Shown piece by piece: positions 42,550 through 55,667 of a stretch of DNA of 64,000 bases (position 1 is its first letter; each line of letters begins with the position of its first letter). Where the stretch lies: positions 9,952,501 to 10,016,500 of the forward strand of contig NC_060021.1 in NCBI RefSeq assembly GCF_021134715.1. Direction: 5' to 3'. This DNA comes from Daphnia pulex (Eukaryota > Arthropoda > Branchiopoda > Diplostraca > Daphniidae). Below the pieces are notes generated by a model. That model was not told the origin of the DNA, did not search any database, and saw only the letters and a list, made by a program, of their open reading frames with translations. Both the position numbers and the translations under genes were made by a program.

Positions 42550-45500
42550 TTCCATTCCATTCCATTCCAGATTCCATTCCATTCCAGATTCCTTCCAGAT
42601 TCCATTCCATTCCACATTCCATTCCATTCCATTCCACATTCCATTCATTCCACATTCCATTCCAGATTCCATTCCATTCCAGATTCCATTCCTTTCCAGA
42701 TTCCATTCCATTCCAGATTCCATTCCAGATTCCATTCCAGATTCCATTCCAGATTCCATTCCATTCCAGATTCCATTCCATTCCAGATTCCTTCCAGATT
42801 CCATTCCATTCCAGATTCCATTCAATTCCAAATTCCATTCCATTCCAGATTCCATTCCAGATTCCATTGCATTCCAGATTCCATTGCATTCCAGATTCCA
42901 TTCCATTCCAGATTCCATTCCAGATTCCATTCCATTCCAGATTCCATTCCATTCCAGATTCCATTCCATTCCAGATTCCTTCCAGATTCCATTCCATTCC
43001 AGATTCCATTCCATTCCAGATTCCATTCAATTCCAAATTCCATTCCATTCCAGATTCCATTCCAGATTCCATTCCATTCCAGATTCCATTGCATTCCAGA
43101 TTCCATTCCATTCCACATTCCATTCCATTCCAGATTCCATTCCATTCCAGATTCCATTCCATTCCACATTCCATTCCACATTCCATTCCATTCCACATTC
43201 CATTCCAGATTCCATTCCATTCCAGATTCCATTCCATTCCAGATTCCATTCCATTCCAGAATCCCTTCCATTCCACATTCCATTCCATTCCAGATTCCAT
43301 TCCATTCCAGATTCCATTCCATTCCAGATTCCATTCCATTCCAGATTCCATTCCATTCCATTCCATTCCACATTACATTCCATTCCATTCCATTCCACAT
43401 TCCATTCCAGATTCCATTCCATTCCACATTCCATTCCAGATTCCATTCCATTCCAGATTCCATTCCATTCCAGATTCCATTCCATTCCACATTCCATTCC
43501 ATTCCACATTCCATTCCATTCCACATTCCATTCCATTCCACATTCCATTCCATTCCACATTCCATTCCATTCCACATTCCATTCCACATTCCATTCCACA
43601 TTCCACATTCCATTCCATTCCACATTCCATTCCATTCCAGATTCCATTCCATTCCAGATTCCATTCCATTCCAGATTCCATTCCAGATTCCATTCCATTC
43701 CAGATTCCATTCCATTCCAGATTCCATTCCATTCCAGATTCCATTCCATTCCAGATTCCATTCCAGATTCCATTCCATTCCAGATTCCATTCCAGATTCC
43801 ATTCCATTCCAGATTCCATTCCATTCCAGATTCCATTCCATTCCAGAATCCATTCCATTCCACATTCCATTCCATTCCAGATTCCATTCCATTCCAGATT
43901 CCATTCCGTTCCAGATTCCATTCCATTCCAGATTCCATTCCATTCCATTCCATTCCACATTCCATTCCATTCCATTCCATTCCACATTCCATTCCACATT
44001 CCATTCCATTCCAAATTCCATTCCATTCCAGATTCCATTCCATTTCAGATTCCATTCCATTCCAGATTCCATTCCATTCCAGATTCCATTCCATTCCATT
44101 CCAGATTCCATTCCATTCCAGATTCCATTCCATTCCACATTCCATTCCATTCTATTCCAGATTCCATTCCATTCCAGATTCCATTCCATTCCAGATTCCA
44201 TTCCATTCCAGATTCCATTCCAGATTCCATTCCATTCCAGATTCCATTCCATTCCAGATTCCATTCCATTCCAGATTCCATTCCATTCCAGATTCCATTC
44301 CATTCCAGATTCCATTCCATTCCAGATTCCATTCCATTCCAGATTCCATTCCATTCCAGATTCCATTCCAGATTCCATTCCATTCCAGATTCCATTCCAT
44401 TCCAGATTCCATTCCATTCCATTCCACATTCCATTCCATTCCATTCCACATTCCATTCCACATTCCATTCCATTCCATTCCATTCCACATTCCATTCCAT
44501 GCCAGATTCTATTCCATTCCAGATTCCATTCCATTCCAGATTCCATTCCATTCCAGATTCCATTCCATTCCAGATTCCATTCCATTCCAGATTCCATTCC
44601 ATTCCAGATTCCATTCCATTCCAGATTCCATTCCATTCCAGATTCCATTCCATTCCAGATTCCATTCCATTCCATTCCAGATTCCATTCCATTCCATTCC
44701 AGATTCCATTCCACATTGCATTCCATTCCAGATTCCATTCCATTCCAGATTCCATTCCAGATTCCATTCCATTCCAGATTCCATTCCATTCCAGATTCCA
44801 TTCCAGATTCCATTCCATTCCAGATTCCATTCCATTCCACATTCCATTCCAGATTCCATTCCATTCCAGATTCCATTCCATTCCACATTCCATTCCACAT
44901 TCCATTCCAGATTCCATTCCATTCCAGATTCCATTCCACATTCCATTCCATTCCAGATTCCATTCCATTCCACATTCCATTCCATTCCAGATTCCATTCC
45001 ATTCCACATTGCATTCCATTCCAGATTCCATTCCATTCCAGATTCCATTCCATTCCAGATTCATTCCGTTCCAGATTCCATTCCATTCCAGATTCCATTC
45101 CATTCCAGATTCCATTCCTTTCCAGATTCCATTCCATTCCAGATTCCATTCCAGATTCCATTCCAGATTCCATTCCAGATTCCATTCCATTCCAGATTCC
45201 ATTCCAGATTCCATTCCAGATTCCTTCCAGATTCCATTCCATTCCAGATTCCATTCCATTCCACATTCCATTCAATTCCAAATTCCATTCCATTCCAGAT
45301 TCCATTCCAGATTCCATTCCATTCCACATTCCATTCCATTCCAGATTCCATTCCATTCCAGATTCCATTCCATTCCAGATTCCATTCCATTCCAGATTCC
45401 ATTCCATTCCATTCCAGATTCCATTCCATTCCAGATTCCATTCCATTCCAGATTCCATTCCATTCCAGATTCCTTCCAGATTCCATTCCATTCCAGATTC

Positions 45501-46046
45501 CTTCCAGATTCCATTCCATTCCAGATTCCATTCCATTCCAGATTCCATTCCATTCCAGATTCCATTCCGTTCCAGATTCCATTCCATTCCAGATTCCATT
45601 CCATTCCATTCCACATTCCATTCCATTCCATTCCATTCCATTCCACATTCCATTCCACATTCCATTCCATTCCACATTCCATTCCACATTCCATTCCATG
45701 CCAGATTCCATTCCATGCCAGATTCCATTCCATGCCAGATTCCATTCCATTCCAGATTCCATTCCATTCCAGATTCCATTCCATTCCAGATTCCATTCCA
45801 TTCCAGATTCCATTCCATTCCAGATTCCATTCCATTCCAGATTCCATTCCATTCCAGATTCCATTCCATTCCAGATTCCATTCCATTCCACATTCCATTC
45901 CATTCCACATTCCATTCCATTCCACATTCCATTCCATTCCACATTCCATTCCATTCCACATTCCATTCCATTCCATTCCACATTCCATTCCATTCCACAT
46001 TCCATTCCATTCCACATTCCATTCCATTCCAGATTCTATTCCATTG
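42550..46046. repeat. 3.5-kb satellite of (ATTCC)n with AG/AC spacers
   Basis: The basic word is the pentamer ATTCC (GGAAT on the other strand). The commonest unit is 17 bp, three pentamers plus AG; variants have two pentamers (12 bp), four pentamers, or AC in place of AG. Stretches rich in AC variants cluster at about 43370-43620, 44410-44490, 45610-45700 and 45890-46030, hinting at higher-order organisation. Neither strand produces stop codons from these words, so frames of more than 1000 codons run across it on both strands; these are by-products of composition, not genes. The flanks are unrelated AT-rich DNA. Confidence 0.97.
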
Positions 46047-46566
46047 CTTATGTACAATAGACATACTACTTAATACACAGTATGCACGCTAAGAAAAAAA
46101 TATTTGTCGAAAACTTCTGAAGAGATTCCCTCATTGTTATATTTACCTATTCAGTCTTCTCTGCTCACGCATCCTATCTATACGAGATCTTTTAATTGGA
46201 TCCAACACAAACACTTTCTTATGACGACCCATTTTCCAAAACAAATGTAATTGCTCGTTCCAGAATTTGACACTAAAAAATCGAATGGACTGTACACCAA
46301 ACGACCAGACAATGGGCTGAAGGTCGTAATGATCGTTTACTCGTTTCGTTTCAAAATCGAAGTCAAAGTTGATGTCACTACGCGGTCATTCTATTCTATT
46401 TACATATTTACACTTTCATCATTCCAAAATAGAAGTGGCGCTTTTTACGTTTACACGCATCCTCCAACATTAAAACTATTTTTTGTATTTTGGCTTGATT
46501 AGCCATCTAGTGGGCAATCGAGTACTAAACCCACCCATACCAGCAAATAAAAAACGTGCTTAGAAA

Positions 46567-46617
46567 CCCTTCGGGTAACTGTAGGCAGCGTACGTACGCC
46601 GCAAGGTACCCGAAGGG
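46567..46617. repeat. Hairpin with cccttcgggta arms and a palindromic centre
   Basis: cccttcgggta (46567-46577) is followed by its exact complement tacccgaaggg (46607-46617). In between lies the perfect 12-bp palindrome gcgtacgtacgc (46588-46599). Confidence 0.8.
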
Positions 46618-47277
46618 AATGTTAAGGGTATTCTAGTTGGTATAGTAGTATTGGTATAGTTTTATAAAGACAGAGCTATAGAATAGTTATAGAATAATAA
46701 AAATATTCTGTTATAAAGGTAGGCCTATTATTAAGATGAATTAGTAACATTTAAAAAAAAATTATGCCCTTAGTTTCCGGAAGATTGTAATAAGCAGAAA
46801 TCGAGAAAGAGATTAAAAGAATATTTCCGCATGTTTCTATCCAAACATTAAATAAAAATTAAATTCCGAAAAAACCTAATATGATATGGCGCGGCGTAAG
46901 GGTAAGGCGTGACTTTGGTGCGGCGGAGGCTTCGCCCCGCTCACACGTCACACCGGATCTTGTTAAAATTAAATTTAAGTAACTACCTATCAGCACTTCT
47001 GTTACTGGAGATTGATAGCGTTCGGTGATAACATACAGTGACTTCTATTCTATCATACAATAGTAGTCGATTGTCACGTTACGTTTATATCCCTGTCACA
47101 TGTCTCTGTATTATCGTCTGCTGTAACAGCTATTGAAATTCTGTCAAAAAGTAACCAGAACTCCGTTTGATCAAATGCCTGAATCGATTGCAGCCAAATT
47201 TTCAGAATAGATGTAAAAAATTGTAAGCTACCGATTACTGCCATTGAACAATCAATAATTGCCAAAAACTAGTGCAT

Positions 47278-47336
47278 CCATCTATGTAGTGTTACGATAA
47301 CTGCAAAAAGCCATCTGTGTAGTGTTACGAGAACTG
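47278..47336 (+). repeat. Two-copy 26-bp direct repeat
   Basis: ccatctatgtagtgttacga... at 47278-47303 recurs at 47311-47336 with two substitutions. No function is evident. Confidence 0.8.
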
Positions 47337-47868
47337 AGGGTGCCCATGTAAACCATACTGCAAACGAAACTTTGACCAGTAACCCTTCGGGTAATTCTGG
47401 AAACAAAAACACAAGCCAGAAACTCAAATAACTTTCGTCTGCTATTTCTTTGGTTTTGAATCTTTACTTTGGCCTTTACTGTCTTTACATGTTTTTTTTT
47501 TTTATTTCCAAATCGGGAAAAAAACAACTTAAAAAAAAACAATCTGTCAAAGGCTTAAAGTGATTATCAGTAGTCGCTAATACCAAAGAAATATTCGCTT
47601 GGCAAATCTGGGAACTCGGCATCACCAGGAAGGCGGGGAAGCACTTTCAAGTTTCCAGCTTATATACCTGATAGCTATACCATGGTATAACCCACGAGGA
47701 TTAAGTACATCAAATATGCAAACATTTTACACAATTTATGTCTTGTGCTAGGTTTAGAATATCCCATCTACAATTGTTTCTATTTTTTCAACACAGAATT
47801 ATCTCAAGCTTTGTCTCCCCTTGTCCTGCAATGCATTTAGGATTACATTCACAATCAAACAATGGTCT

Positions 47869-49423
47869 ATGAAAAGGAGTATGTGCATGGTTTTGCCAGA
47901 TCTACCCAAGCCACTTCCAATCAGAAAAAACAAATCACAGTCCACAAAGGTATATACTTTAGTCTATTTTTACTGTAGTTAAATGGAAGCCTTTCTTTTA
48001 GCAAAGGAAACTTCAACCAGGAATTCTGAAAGAATGCAATAATCAGCAGTTATTGATTAACAATGAAACCGTTTTAGGTCAAACCAATAATAGACTTTCG
48101 TAGTATCAAAGTCAGAGGTGGTAAAGGTGGAGATGGCTGTATTTCTCTAAGGAGACTTTGTAAAAACCCTCTTGGTGGACCTGATGGAGGAGATGGAGGA
48201 AGTGGAGGCCATGTCACATTTAAAGTAAATCTTATTTTAAATTGGATTATTTAACATTGGACATGACCCATTCATTTTGGATAAGGTAGCTATATGGTAC
48301 CTAATTATCTGTTTTGTCAATTCAACAGGCCACAAACAACAAAACTTCTCTAGAACACATACCTTCAATAATAAAAGCTGATGATGGTGAAAAAGGAATC
48401 AACAGAGATTGCCATGGTAGGAATGCTGAACATCTTGTCTTAGAAGTAAGTTTTGTATTGAATAAAATGCTAAATTTGGTGCAGTTTAAATTCATTTTGT
48501 TTCTTTATTTTTTAACTAAATGTTTCACTTTCAGGTACCAGTAGGAACTATGTTTAAAAGTTCAAATGGTCAGATTTTGGCTGACTTGAATGAGGATGGA
48601 GCAGTGTTCATAGCTGCAAGAGGAGGGGCTGGAGGAAAAGGGAATCACTACTTTGCCACTGACGTAAACCAGGCACCCGAAATTGCCGAATACGGTGCAG
48701 ATGGTGAAGAATTGAGTTATACTGTAGAAATACGAACAATTGCTCATGTTGGGCTGGTAATAAACTATTATTATTTAAAGGATTAAAGCAAATTGTCGCA
48801 TTGATTTGAAATAATTATCCTTTGAAGATCGGACTTCCAAATGCTGGGAAATCTACTTTCCTACGGTCTATCTCTCGTGCTAGACCTAAGGTAGCTCCAT
48901 ATCCATTCACCACATTGCAGCCACACGTAGGAGTTGTAAAATACGACGACCTCCAACAAGTGACTGGTATCTGAGATCAACTTTTTTTTTATATTGATTT
49001 TTTACAATTTTATTTGTGTCTCAAATAGTTGCAGACATTCCGGGATTGATCGCCGGGGCGCACCGCAATCGAGGATTGGGAATTGCATTTCTGCGTCATA
49101 TTGAACGGTGCCTTTGTTTGCTATATGTCGTGGATGCCTCGTTGCCTGAACCATGGCAGCAACTTGAAGTCCTCCGATATGAACTGGAACAGTACGATCC
49201 ACATCTACTCGAAAGACCCTCTGGTGTTTTAGCCAACAAGATGGACTTGCCCCAATCAACCATAAACCTCAAAGAACTAAAGCAGTATGTTGAAAAAATT
49301 AATCTACCTCTCTTCCCTGTTTCAGCCATGAACAATGTAGGAGTTCTTCCTATTCTGCATTTTGTTCGACAGTTGTATGATAGTTCTACTACTAAAGAGA
49401 ATTTTGATGAAAAAGAACAATAA
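47869..49423 (+). CDS. mtg2: Mitochondrial ribosome-associated GTPase 2 (Obg family), six exons
   Basis: Obg-type GTPase that acts in assembly of the large mitochondrial ribosomal subunit. Exons: 47869-47949, 48078-48224, 48329-48445, 48535-48756, 48828-48966, 49029-49423; phases agree; 366 residues. A basic N-terminus ([17 protein letters not shown]...) fits a mitochondrial leader. The glycine-rich Obg fold ([15 protein letters not shown]... [14 protein letters not shown]) covers about 28-180. G domain: G1 GLPNAGKST (about 191-199), G2 in PYPFTTL, G3 DIPG (about 238-241) with [10 protein letters not shown]4 NKMD (about 305-308), G5 SAM (about 334-336). No C-terminal TGS domain is present, as in GTPBP5. 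The start is the first ATG in the frame used by exon 2; translation might start further upstream in a preceding exon. AATAAA overlaps the stop codon (49419-49424). Confidence 0.93.
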
Positions 49424-49469
49424 AATTTAACTTAGAAATTGCTAAGACCTAAAGTTATATTTCAAACTT

Positions 49470-51087
49470 TTAATATGGGCGAGGCGGAGGAGGAAGTGGT
49501 TGTGATGAAGTTGGCGTAGGAGGATACACTTGCCCAGGGAAAGAAGGATATGTTGGGTAAAAGGGAGCTGATTGCGTTGGCGGAAGCGGAGGAGGGTAAA
49601 CTTGTGGTGGAGTCGGAGGAACAGGGGGATTCGCTGTAGGAGGTATCATAGGATAACCTGGATATGGAAACGAATGTCCGACTGGTGGTGGTGGAAGTGG
49701 ATGAGGCACATTGATAGGCGGAGCCACGTTTATGTTGGGTGGAACGCCAACAGGTAAAGAATTAGTATTGGTGACCCCCATTGCGTAATTCACGTATCCC
49801 GCTGCCGCAGCTACTTCGACTTTAGGTTGCATAGCGTCTAATCGTTGATCGAATCCTCCAGCGCTACGCCCACTAACTGGCTTCGTGGGAGTCGTAATTG
49901 GTAAAACAGGCTGTACTTTCGTCGGAACGAGTCCCGCGTTCCCTTGAGGGGAATCTGATCGTGCAGGCTGTTGGGAATATAAATCTAATACTTGGTGACA
50001 GATATCTAGAAAAGAATAAAATTATTCCAGCGTTAGTAAGAAGAAAAAAATATAACGTCCGATAAGTGAGAGAATACCTTCCAGTATTTCTAAACTGATG
50101 TCCTCTACAAACATATCCCACCATCGTATATGCCGTGGCTGTCTACCGCTCCAATCCGTTATTTCAAATTTACTTAATTTCCCAGCCAAATACATGAGAG
50201 CGATGGCAATCACTTCTGGTTCCCATTGTAAACATAATGTGGTGCATAAGCTAAAATAACAAAATATAGTAAGTGTAGGTAAAATCAGATTAACACAGCA
50301 AAAACAATAATTGCTTATCAGAGCACGGCTTTTGCTCACCTATCATTAACAAATGTCCATGCCATCTGCACCATTTTTTGAAGTTTGGATTTATCTCCTT
50401 CAGAAATTAATCAATAGTATAATTTAAAATCAGTGATTTTGGAAGATAAAACTCTGCTTACCTTTAAGGGATTTGGCATACTTTATAAGGTAACCGTATG
50501 GATGTTCAACTTGAAGGTCAAATCTTATGGTCTGCAGTAAAATTCTTTCAAGTGTCATTACCTCTTCCTTTTATAAATAAGTGAAAGAAAACATTATGTT
50601 TGAGACCAAACTATAGAATACAAGAGATATAGTTAGAGAAAGATATAGCAATTCAAGATGTTACCTTGGCATCTTCACCAAATTGTTGAAACTGCGCTTC
50701 TGACAATGACGCTTTTGCAACTTTAATAATGTCTTTGCACTTTTTGGGTGTTTCTTCAACTTTGCCAGCAAGGAACAGACTGTAAAGAAATTTAAAGGAC
50801 ATTAGCATGAATCATTATGCAAATATGCTATTCAAGTATAAAAGGTACCAGCAGCATGCAGTGACATATCGAGGAAACTCTTTGAAAGAGTGAAACATGT
50901 AGAATCGATGGAAGTAAACCACTCCAGTTGCCATTGTGTCATAACGAAGTCCCATTTTTGTTCCAGTATCAATAATAAAACGTGCTCCTTCTTTCCGGTA
51001 GCGAGACTCCGTTTCAAAATCGATGCCATCGTGAATAGAAGGAGTCTCCCTTTTCAGATCTTTCTTTTCGTAGTACCAGCACGGCAT
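49470..51087 (-). CDS. CycK: Cyclin K, complete, six exons
   Basis: Regulatory partner of CDK12/13, which phosphorylate the RNA polymerase II C-terminal domain during elongation. Exons, 5' to 3': 51087-50849, 50779-50665, 50567-50462, 50397-50340, 50250-50078, 50005-49470; phases agree; 408 residues. The first cyclin box has [49 protein letters not shown] and [19 protein letters not shown]; the second has [20 protein letters not shown] and [10 protein letters not shown] (cyclin boxes about 15-260). The tail (about 265-408) is Pro-rich with PPPP runs and ends PPPPRPY, as in other Cyclin K proteins. An acceptor-like ctatttag upstream of the ATG leaves room for a 5' UTR or short N-terminal exon. 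It converges with mtg2; the stop codons are 46 bp apart. Confidence 0.95.
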
Positions 51088-54000
51088 GTCAGCGGAGGTG
51101 AAAAACCTAAATAGCTTTTATATGAATGATAACTAAAAAAATAACTAAAAATAAAGTGAATTGTAGTTAAATAACTGAAAATCAAGATTACAAGCTCTTT
51201 TGAGAAATTCTATGAGCTTGCTCGTTAAATCTCAGCTTGATGTTAAATGCCAACACTTGACAGCTGTAACTATTATAATGCTGTCTGCTTCGTTTCGTAG
51301 TTGGTAGCGACATCTGTACTTCGACTAATCTACTTCATTCCACATTTTATTTGCCACGCCCATTTGCAAATATATGGAACGCCATCTAGACGCCATCTCA
51401 GAATCCCCCGAAAAAACAAGACTGTTGACGAAATATGGCCTTTCGAAATACAAATCCTCCCAAGTTTTATGCAATAAAAAATAACTTCAACAGAATTATA
51501 CAACTCGTCAACTTTTATCTCCATGTTTAGTCCCCTATTTGAAAGGCTAGAGTTAATATAGAATCAGAGAAACTGTCCGCGAAATAAAATGAGAAATTAA
51601 AAACTGGCAGATCCTTCTAGTTAATCGCCTAGTAAACCAAATGCAACTACATGTTGGAGGACCAAGGGTTTAGGAATAGCAATACCATTCGAGACGGAAA
51701 TCGCCCTTGTTACGAAACATATGCGCAGTCTCACCTCTAATACAGTGTGTCTTTAAATTATGGCTCCTGCGGACACGGGTATATTAATAGTGCCAAGCGG
51801 GAAAAAAAGTACAGGTCAGGAGCTATATTCCACGCACCCGATGTCGGAAAAAGAGGACATACCCAATTAAAAAGCTATCACAACTAAGCAAATCAACAAC
51901 ATTGCTAGGTGTGATCCTTAATATTAATCATCGCAAGTTCACATGTGGGTTTAAATTTTCCAAATTTGAGTGCGGATTTCTGTCGAACAAACACACGCTA
52001 TGTGCAATGTCTATTGCGAATTGCTTTATTTTTTCGTGTGCATTGAAATGTTCGGGTGTACGGATATAAAAAGAATCAACCGCGAACTATATGGAAGAAG
52101 CACCATTTGCCACGTGAAAGTATCCGAAGACTATCCACTGAATTTCGATCTGTGGCGGTTTCATTATACTACTAGGTTCGTACCAGCCCAGGGGCTAGAG
52201 TTGGCCGGCAAACCTTATGCTTGAATTAAGCGCATTCCCAATTCGTCGTGTGCCAGATTGTCCGCAGGGATTGCGCGTCCAGTGACCTGGAAAAAGAAAA
52301 AAGAAAAAAAAATCTTCTTTTATTTTATTATTTATTTTTTTTTTCTGACTAGGTTGTGTTGTTGTGCCCACCTGGGCAAAGTACAAGCGAACGCTCTCAC
52401 GTTTTACTGTGCTATATATGATCAGACATGTGGATGCGTACGTGCTGTTTTACCCCCAAAACTATCGGCCAGCATTTAAGTATCAACACGCAATACGGAA
52501 GTTTGTCTGAAACATGGCAATCACAATGTGAAACTGTATACTATCCATCACCCAAATATAGATGGTCTACACAGTTTCAATCTGTTGGAATTGTGCGGCT
52601 TTTATACTGGACACCAATTCATATTGCATATACACACAGTGGTCAAGAAGAACCTACATGGTTGTCGTCCAGCAACACCAGACGGTTTTCTATATTCTTT
52701 TCAACCAAACAAAAAATTCGCTTTAGGCATCTTGCAAAACTGGTCACGTGGGCTGATCAAAAGGCCAGTGATGCGCGCAATCGGCCACTCACACGAACAC
52801 GGTAGACATCTCAGCAGCAGCAGCCGACCCACAGCACAAGAGAGTATAGCAATAAATATTTCGTCTGTGCTGTGCATGTGTATTTGTTTGGCTTTGAGTT
52901 CGAGTGGGTGGGTGGGTGCCTAGTTCCGCTTGCCTAACACGAGGAATGCGACATGTTATACACCGAGTGGCTGATATGTGCACACGTACAGCCGTCAGCG
53001 AGCAGAGAGACTTGTTGGCTGCTGCCCTCCGTTTCTCGCCATATTTAATTGGTTATCCGAAAAAATCTCTTTCACATAACCTTTTGCCTCTTATCACTCT
53101 TTTTTGTCTTTCATGATCTAACATTTTAACCCCTTTAAACATTTCGTTCGTTCTTTTTTCCCGTCCGCAGGAGCGCAGCGAGCTCGGCAGCCATTACTCA
53201 GCGCAGCACATACTATACAGCATTCACGTGAGTGTGTGTGTGTGTGCATACTGCATAGACAGCAGCAGCACAGCCGATTGCTAACCTTGAGAGTCAAGAA
53301 TATGATACGCGTTTGGTATGCAGCCGAGAACGAGAAAGCTGCAGGGTTGTTGCGGACTTGTAATTGATGCGTTGGCGTTTGCACGCTCCCACCGGCATAT
53401 ACAGCAACCGCTCGCTCGGAGAAAAAACAAATTAAAATAAACGAAAAACAATTTGGGGGGTTAAAATGCTTTTACGCCGTCGAGTCAAAATATTTTTCAG
53501 ATAATAATAATGGTTCAGAAATTTCGCAGCGGCGGAGTTTTCTCCTTTTTTTTTTGAAAATATTTTTTCGAAATCTTGTATAGCCTTCGTCTATTTTGCC
53601 TTGACATGATGCCGCAACTATAAATTTCATTTAGGCCATATTATTGTGCGACTCTTTGCGATGAGATCATGGAAAAACAACGTTACCGATGTTGTCGTCC
53701 CTCCGCCCCCAACCCTATTCACGCCAATTGATCTAATAACAACTATACACAGCAGGATGACGACAATAGTAAAAGTTGGGTAAAAGTTGGAAATCCCGCT
53801 AGCGAAATCCTATTGTCTAATTCTTTTTTTTTTTTAATATCTAGTAAAAGTTTATTTCTCGCACGAGTTTCGCACGAATTTCTCAGCGGTTGCTATTTTT
53901 AACAAATAAATTTCCGATGGCTTTAACTGTACATTCCATCATTTTCACAGGCTACACAACAATGGTTTAAATTGCTTCTATTTCACCCCAGCAGCAGCAC

Positions 54001-55640
54001 CTATTAGCTGTGAGTAAAAACAACAACCTGCTCGCGGGAATCCCTCGCTTTTAGAATCAACAATGACCCAATCCCGAATGTATTAACCCCCAGATTATAT
54101 CGAGTGCTGTCGTCGTCGTGTAACCAAATGTGTAGGCCTATACTATAAATAAGCTCCAGTGTGCTTATAGTATACGTAACATTCTTTCGACTCTTGTCTC
54201 TTACTCACGTACATATAAGCGACGCTGATTCTTCGGCTTCAGAATATTATCAGCGCCAAGTTGGGGGGAAAAACAAAAACAAAAAGAGGCTAACGTTGAG
54301 TTGTTGAGGCTTCTGGATAGATGTTCGAAAAACTGAATTTACAAGATAGTATAGTATATTTCAAAGACGAGAAAAGAAGAAGAAGAAGAAGACCATAACA
54401 AGAAGAGGAGCTAGAAGAGTTCAAGCGACAGCCACCACACAAGAAAGAAAAAAAAAAGAAAAACAGAGCCCTTGGCAACTTGGAATTTGGACTTGATTTG
54501 CATACGAAACGTAGAGCATAAGGGAGAGAGAGAGAAAAGGGCAGCAGCAGCAGCAACACACAACAAGCCGAATGTAATGCGTAGTAAATTTGAAAGTATA
54601 TGGCGGTTTCATAAGGGAGAGAGAGAGCTGTTGCAGCACATCGGTCGACTGCTGCTGCCATTCAATCCGTTTAATCCCATTTCATGCGCGCCAATATCTA
54701 TAATTGGCAATCAAAGAGAATCCGCGTCTTTTGAAATCAACAGCTGCACGGAAGAAACATGCGTTAATCCCTATTGAATTAAAAAAAATAAAAAACTTAC
54801 CGGATGACGAGTGATTAGCACTCAAGACTCACGCTCTTATAGACTTGCTGGCTGAGCTGGTCTCGGCCGTGTGTGCACGAAAAAGTATAGACACGAAGAA
54901 TATGAGTTTATTATATAGTTGGTTGATGGGCGCAATCAAAGGGAAAACAGTCGAGTCCTAATAGTACGACGCCAAACAAAAAACAAAACAAAACAAATAT
55001 ATTATAAATCCTAGCTCATCTTATTATTATGATAGGAATAAGATTCTCCGGTCCGTGATGGTCCGGTGGTGCCGGCCGTTTGCGTTGTATTGGACGCCAG
55101 AGGTCACTAGTCGGTGATCGATCTGGCATTCAAAAAAGACATAAAATAAAGAGAAATTCGAAGATAGTTGGCTCGATAGCTGAGAGCAAACATGCATGGC
55201 CTTTCATGGGACGAAAAGGAGTGTGTGTCTGCGCTGTGTGTGCGGAGCGTGAAGAGGAGAGAGATATGTAGAGAGAGAGAGAGGAGAGGCCCTTTTTCAT
55301 GGACAGGAATGAATGAGATGCTTGTGAATATTCATTTTTACTCCCCGCCGATATCCTACTGCGTGTGTGTCTGTGCCGTGTGTGTGTGTGTGTGTGGCGA
55401 CAGGATGCCAAGTCAAGGACCGCGTTCCCGATCGACGCTCGTTCAGTTTTCTCAATAGTCGGCGCGCGCGCGCGCCTTATTCTCCGCGGGAAAATACAAA
55501 ATATCCAATCAACCCGATTAAAACAAAACCCAAAAAACCATCGCATGCACATATACTCTATATACTGGTTTATTTAGACACCCGAGTTGGCCCAACAGAG
55601 AAGATAATCAGGTGTTTTGGTAGTATACACGTATAAACTC

Positions 55641-55667
55641 AAAGGAGAGAGAGAGAGAGAGAGAGAG
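55641..55667 (+). repeat. GA dinucleotide microsatellite
   Basis: About thirteen perfect ga units, followed some 150 bp later by a complementary CT run at about 55817-55832. GA repeats in arthropod upstream regions can bind GAGA-type factors; here that is only a possibility. Confidence 0.85.

Larger units (their letters stand above)
46047..47868. other. AT-rich spacer with small repeats, upstream of the Obg GTPase gene
   Basis: It contains the hairpin at 46567-46617, a second cccttcgggta word at about 47383, and a GC-rich island at about 46888-46960. A candidate upstream exon sequence ends near 47869: an acceptor (ttcaacacag) at about 47790-47799 opens a frame that continues into the GTPase start, so the transcript may begin further upstream. 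Confidence 0.4.

Noticed and set aside
42550-46046. Human satellite contamination
   Set aside because: The regular AG/AC spacer every 12-22 bp is unlike human satellite II/III as I know it, and the flanks read continuously into non-human AT-rich DNA. Not excluded formally.
42822-46073. Open frames of more than 1000 codons on both strands
   Set aside because: They lie wholly in the (ATTCC)n satellite, whose words contain no stop on either strand; composition alone explains them.
53118-53384. Minus-strand open frame near 53.2 kb
   Set aside because: It includes CA-repeat-derived THTHT and has no recognisable domain.
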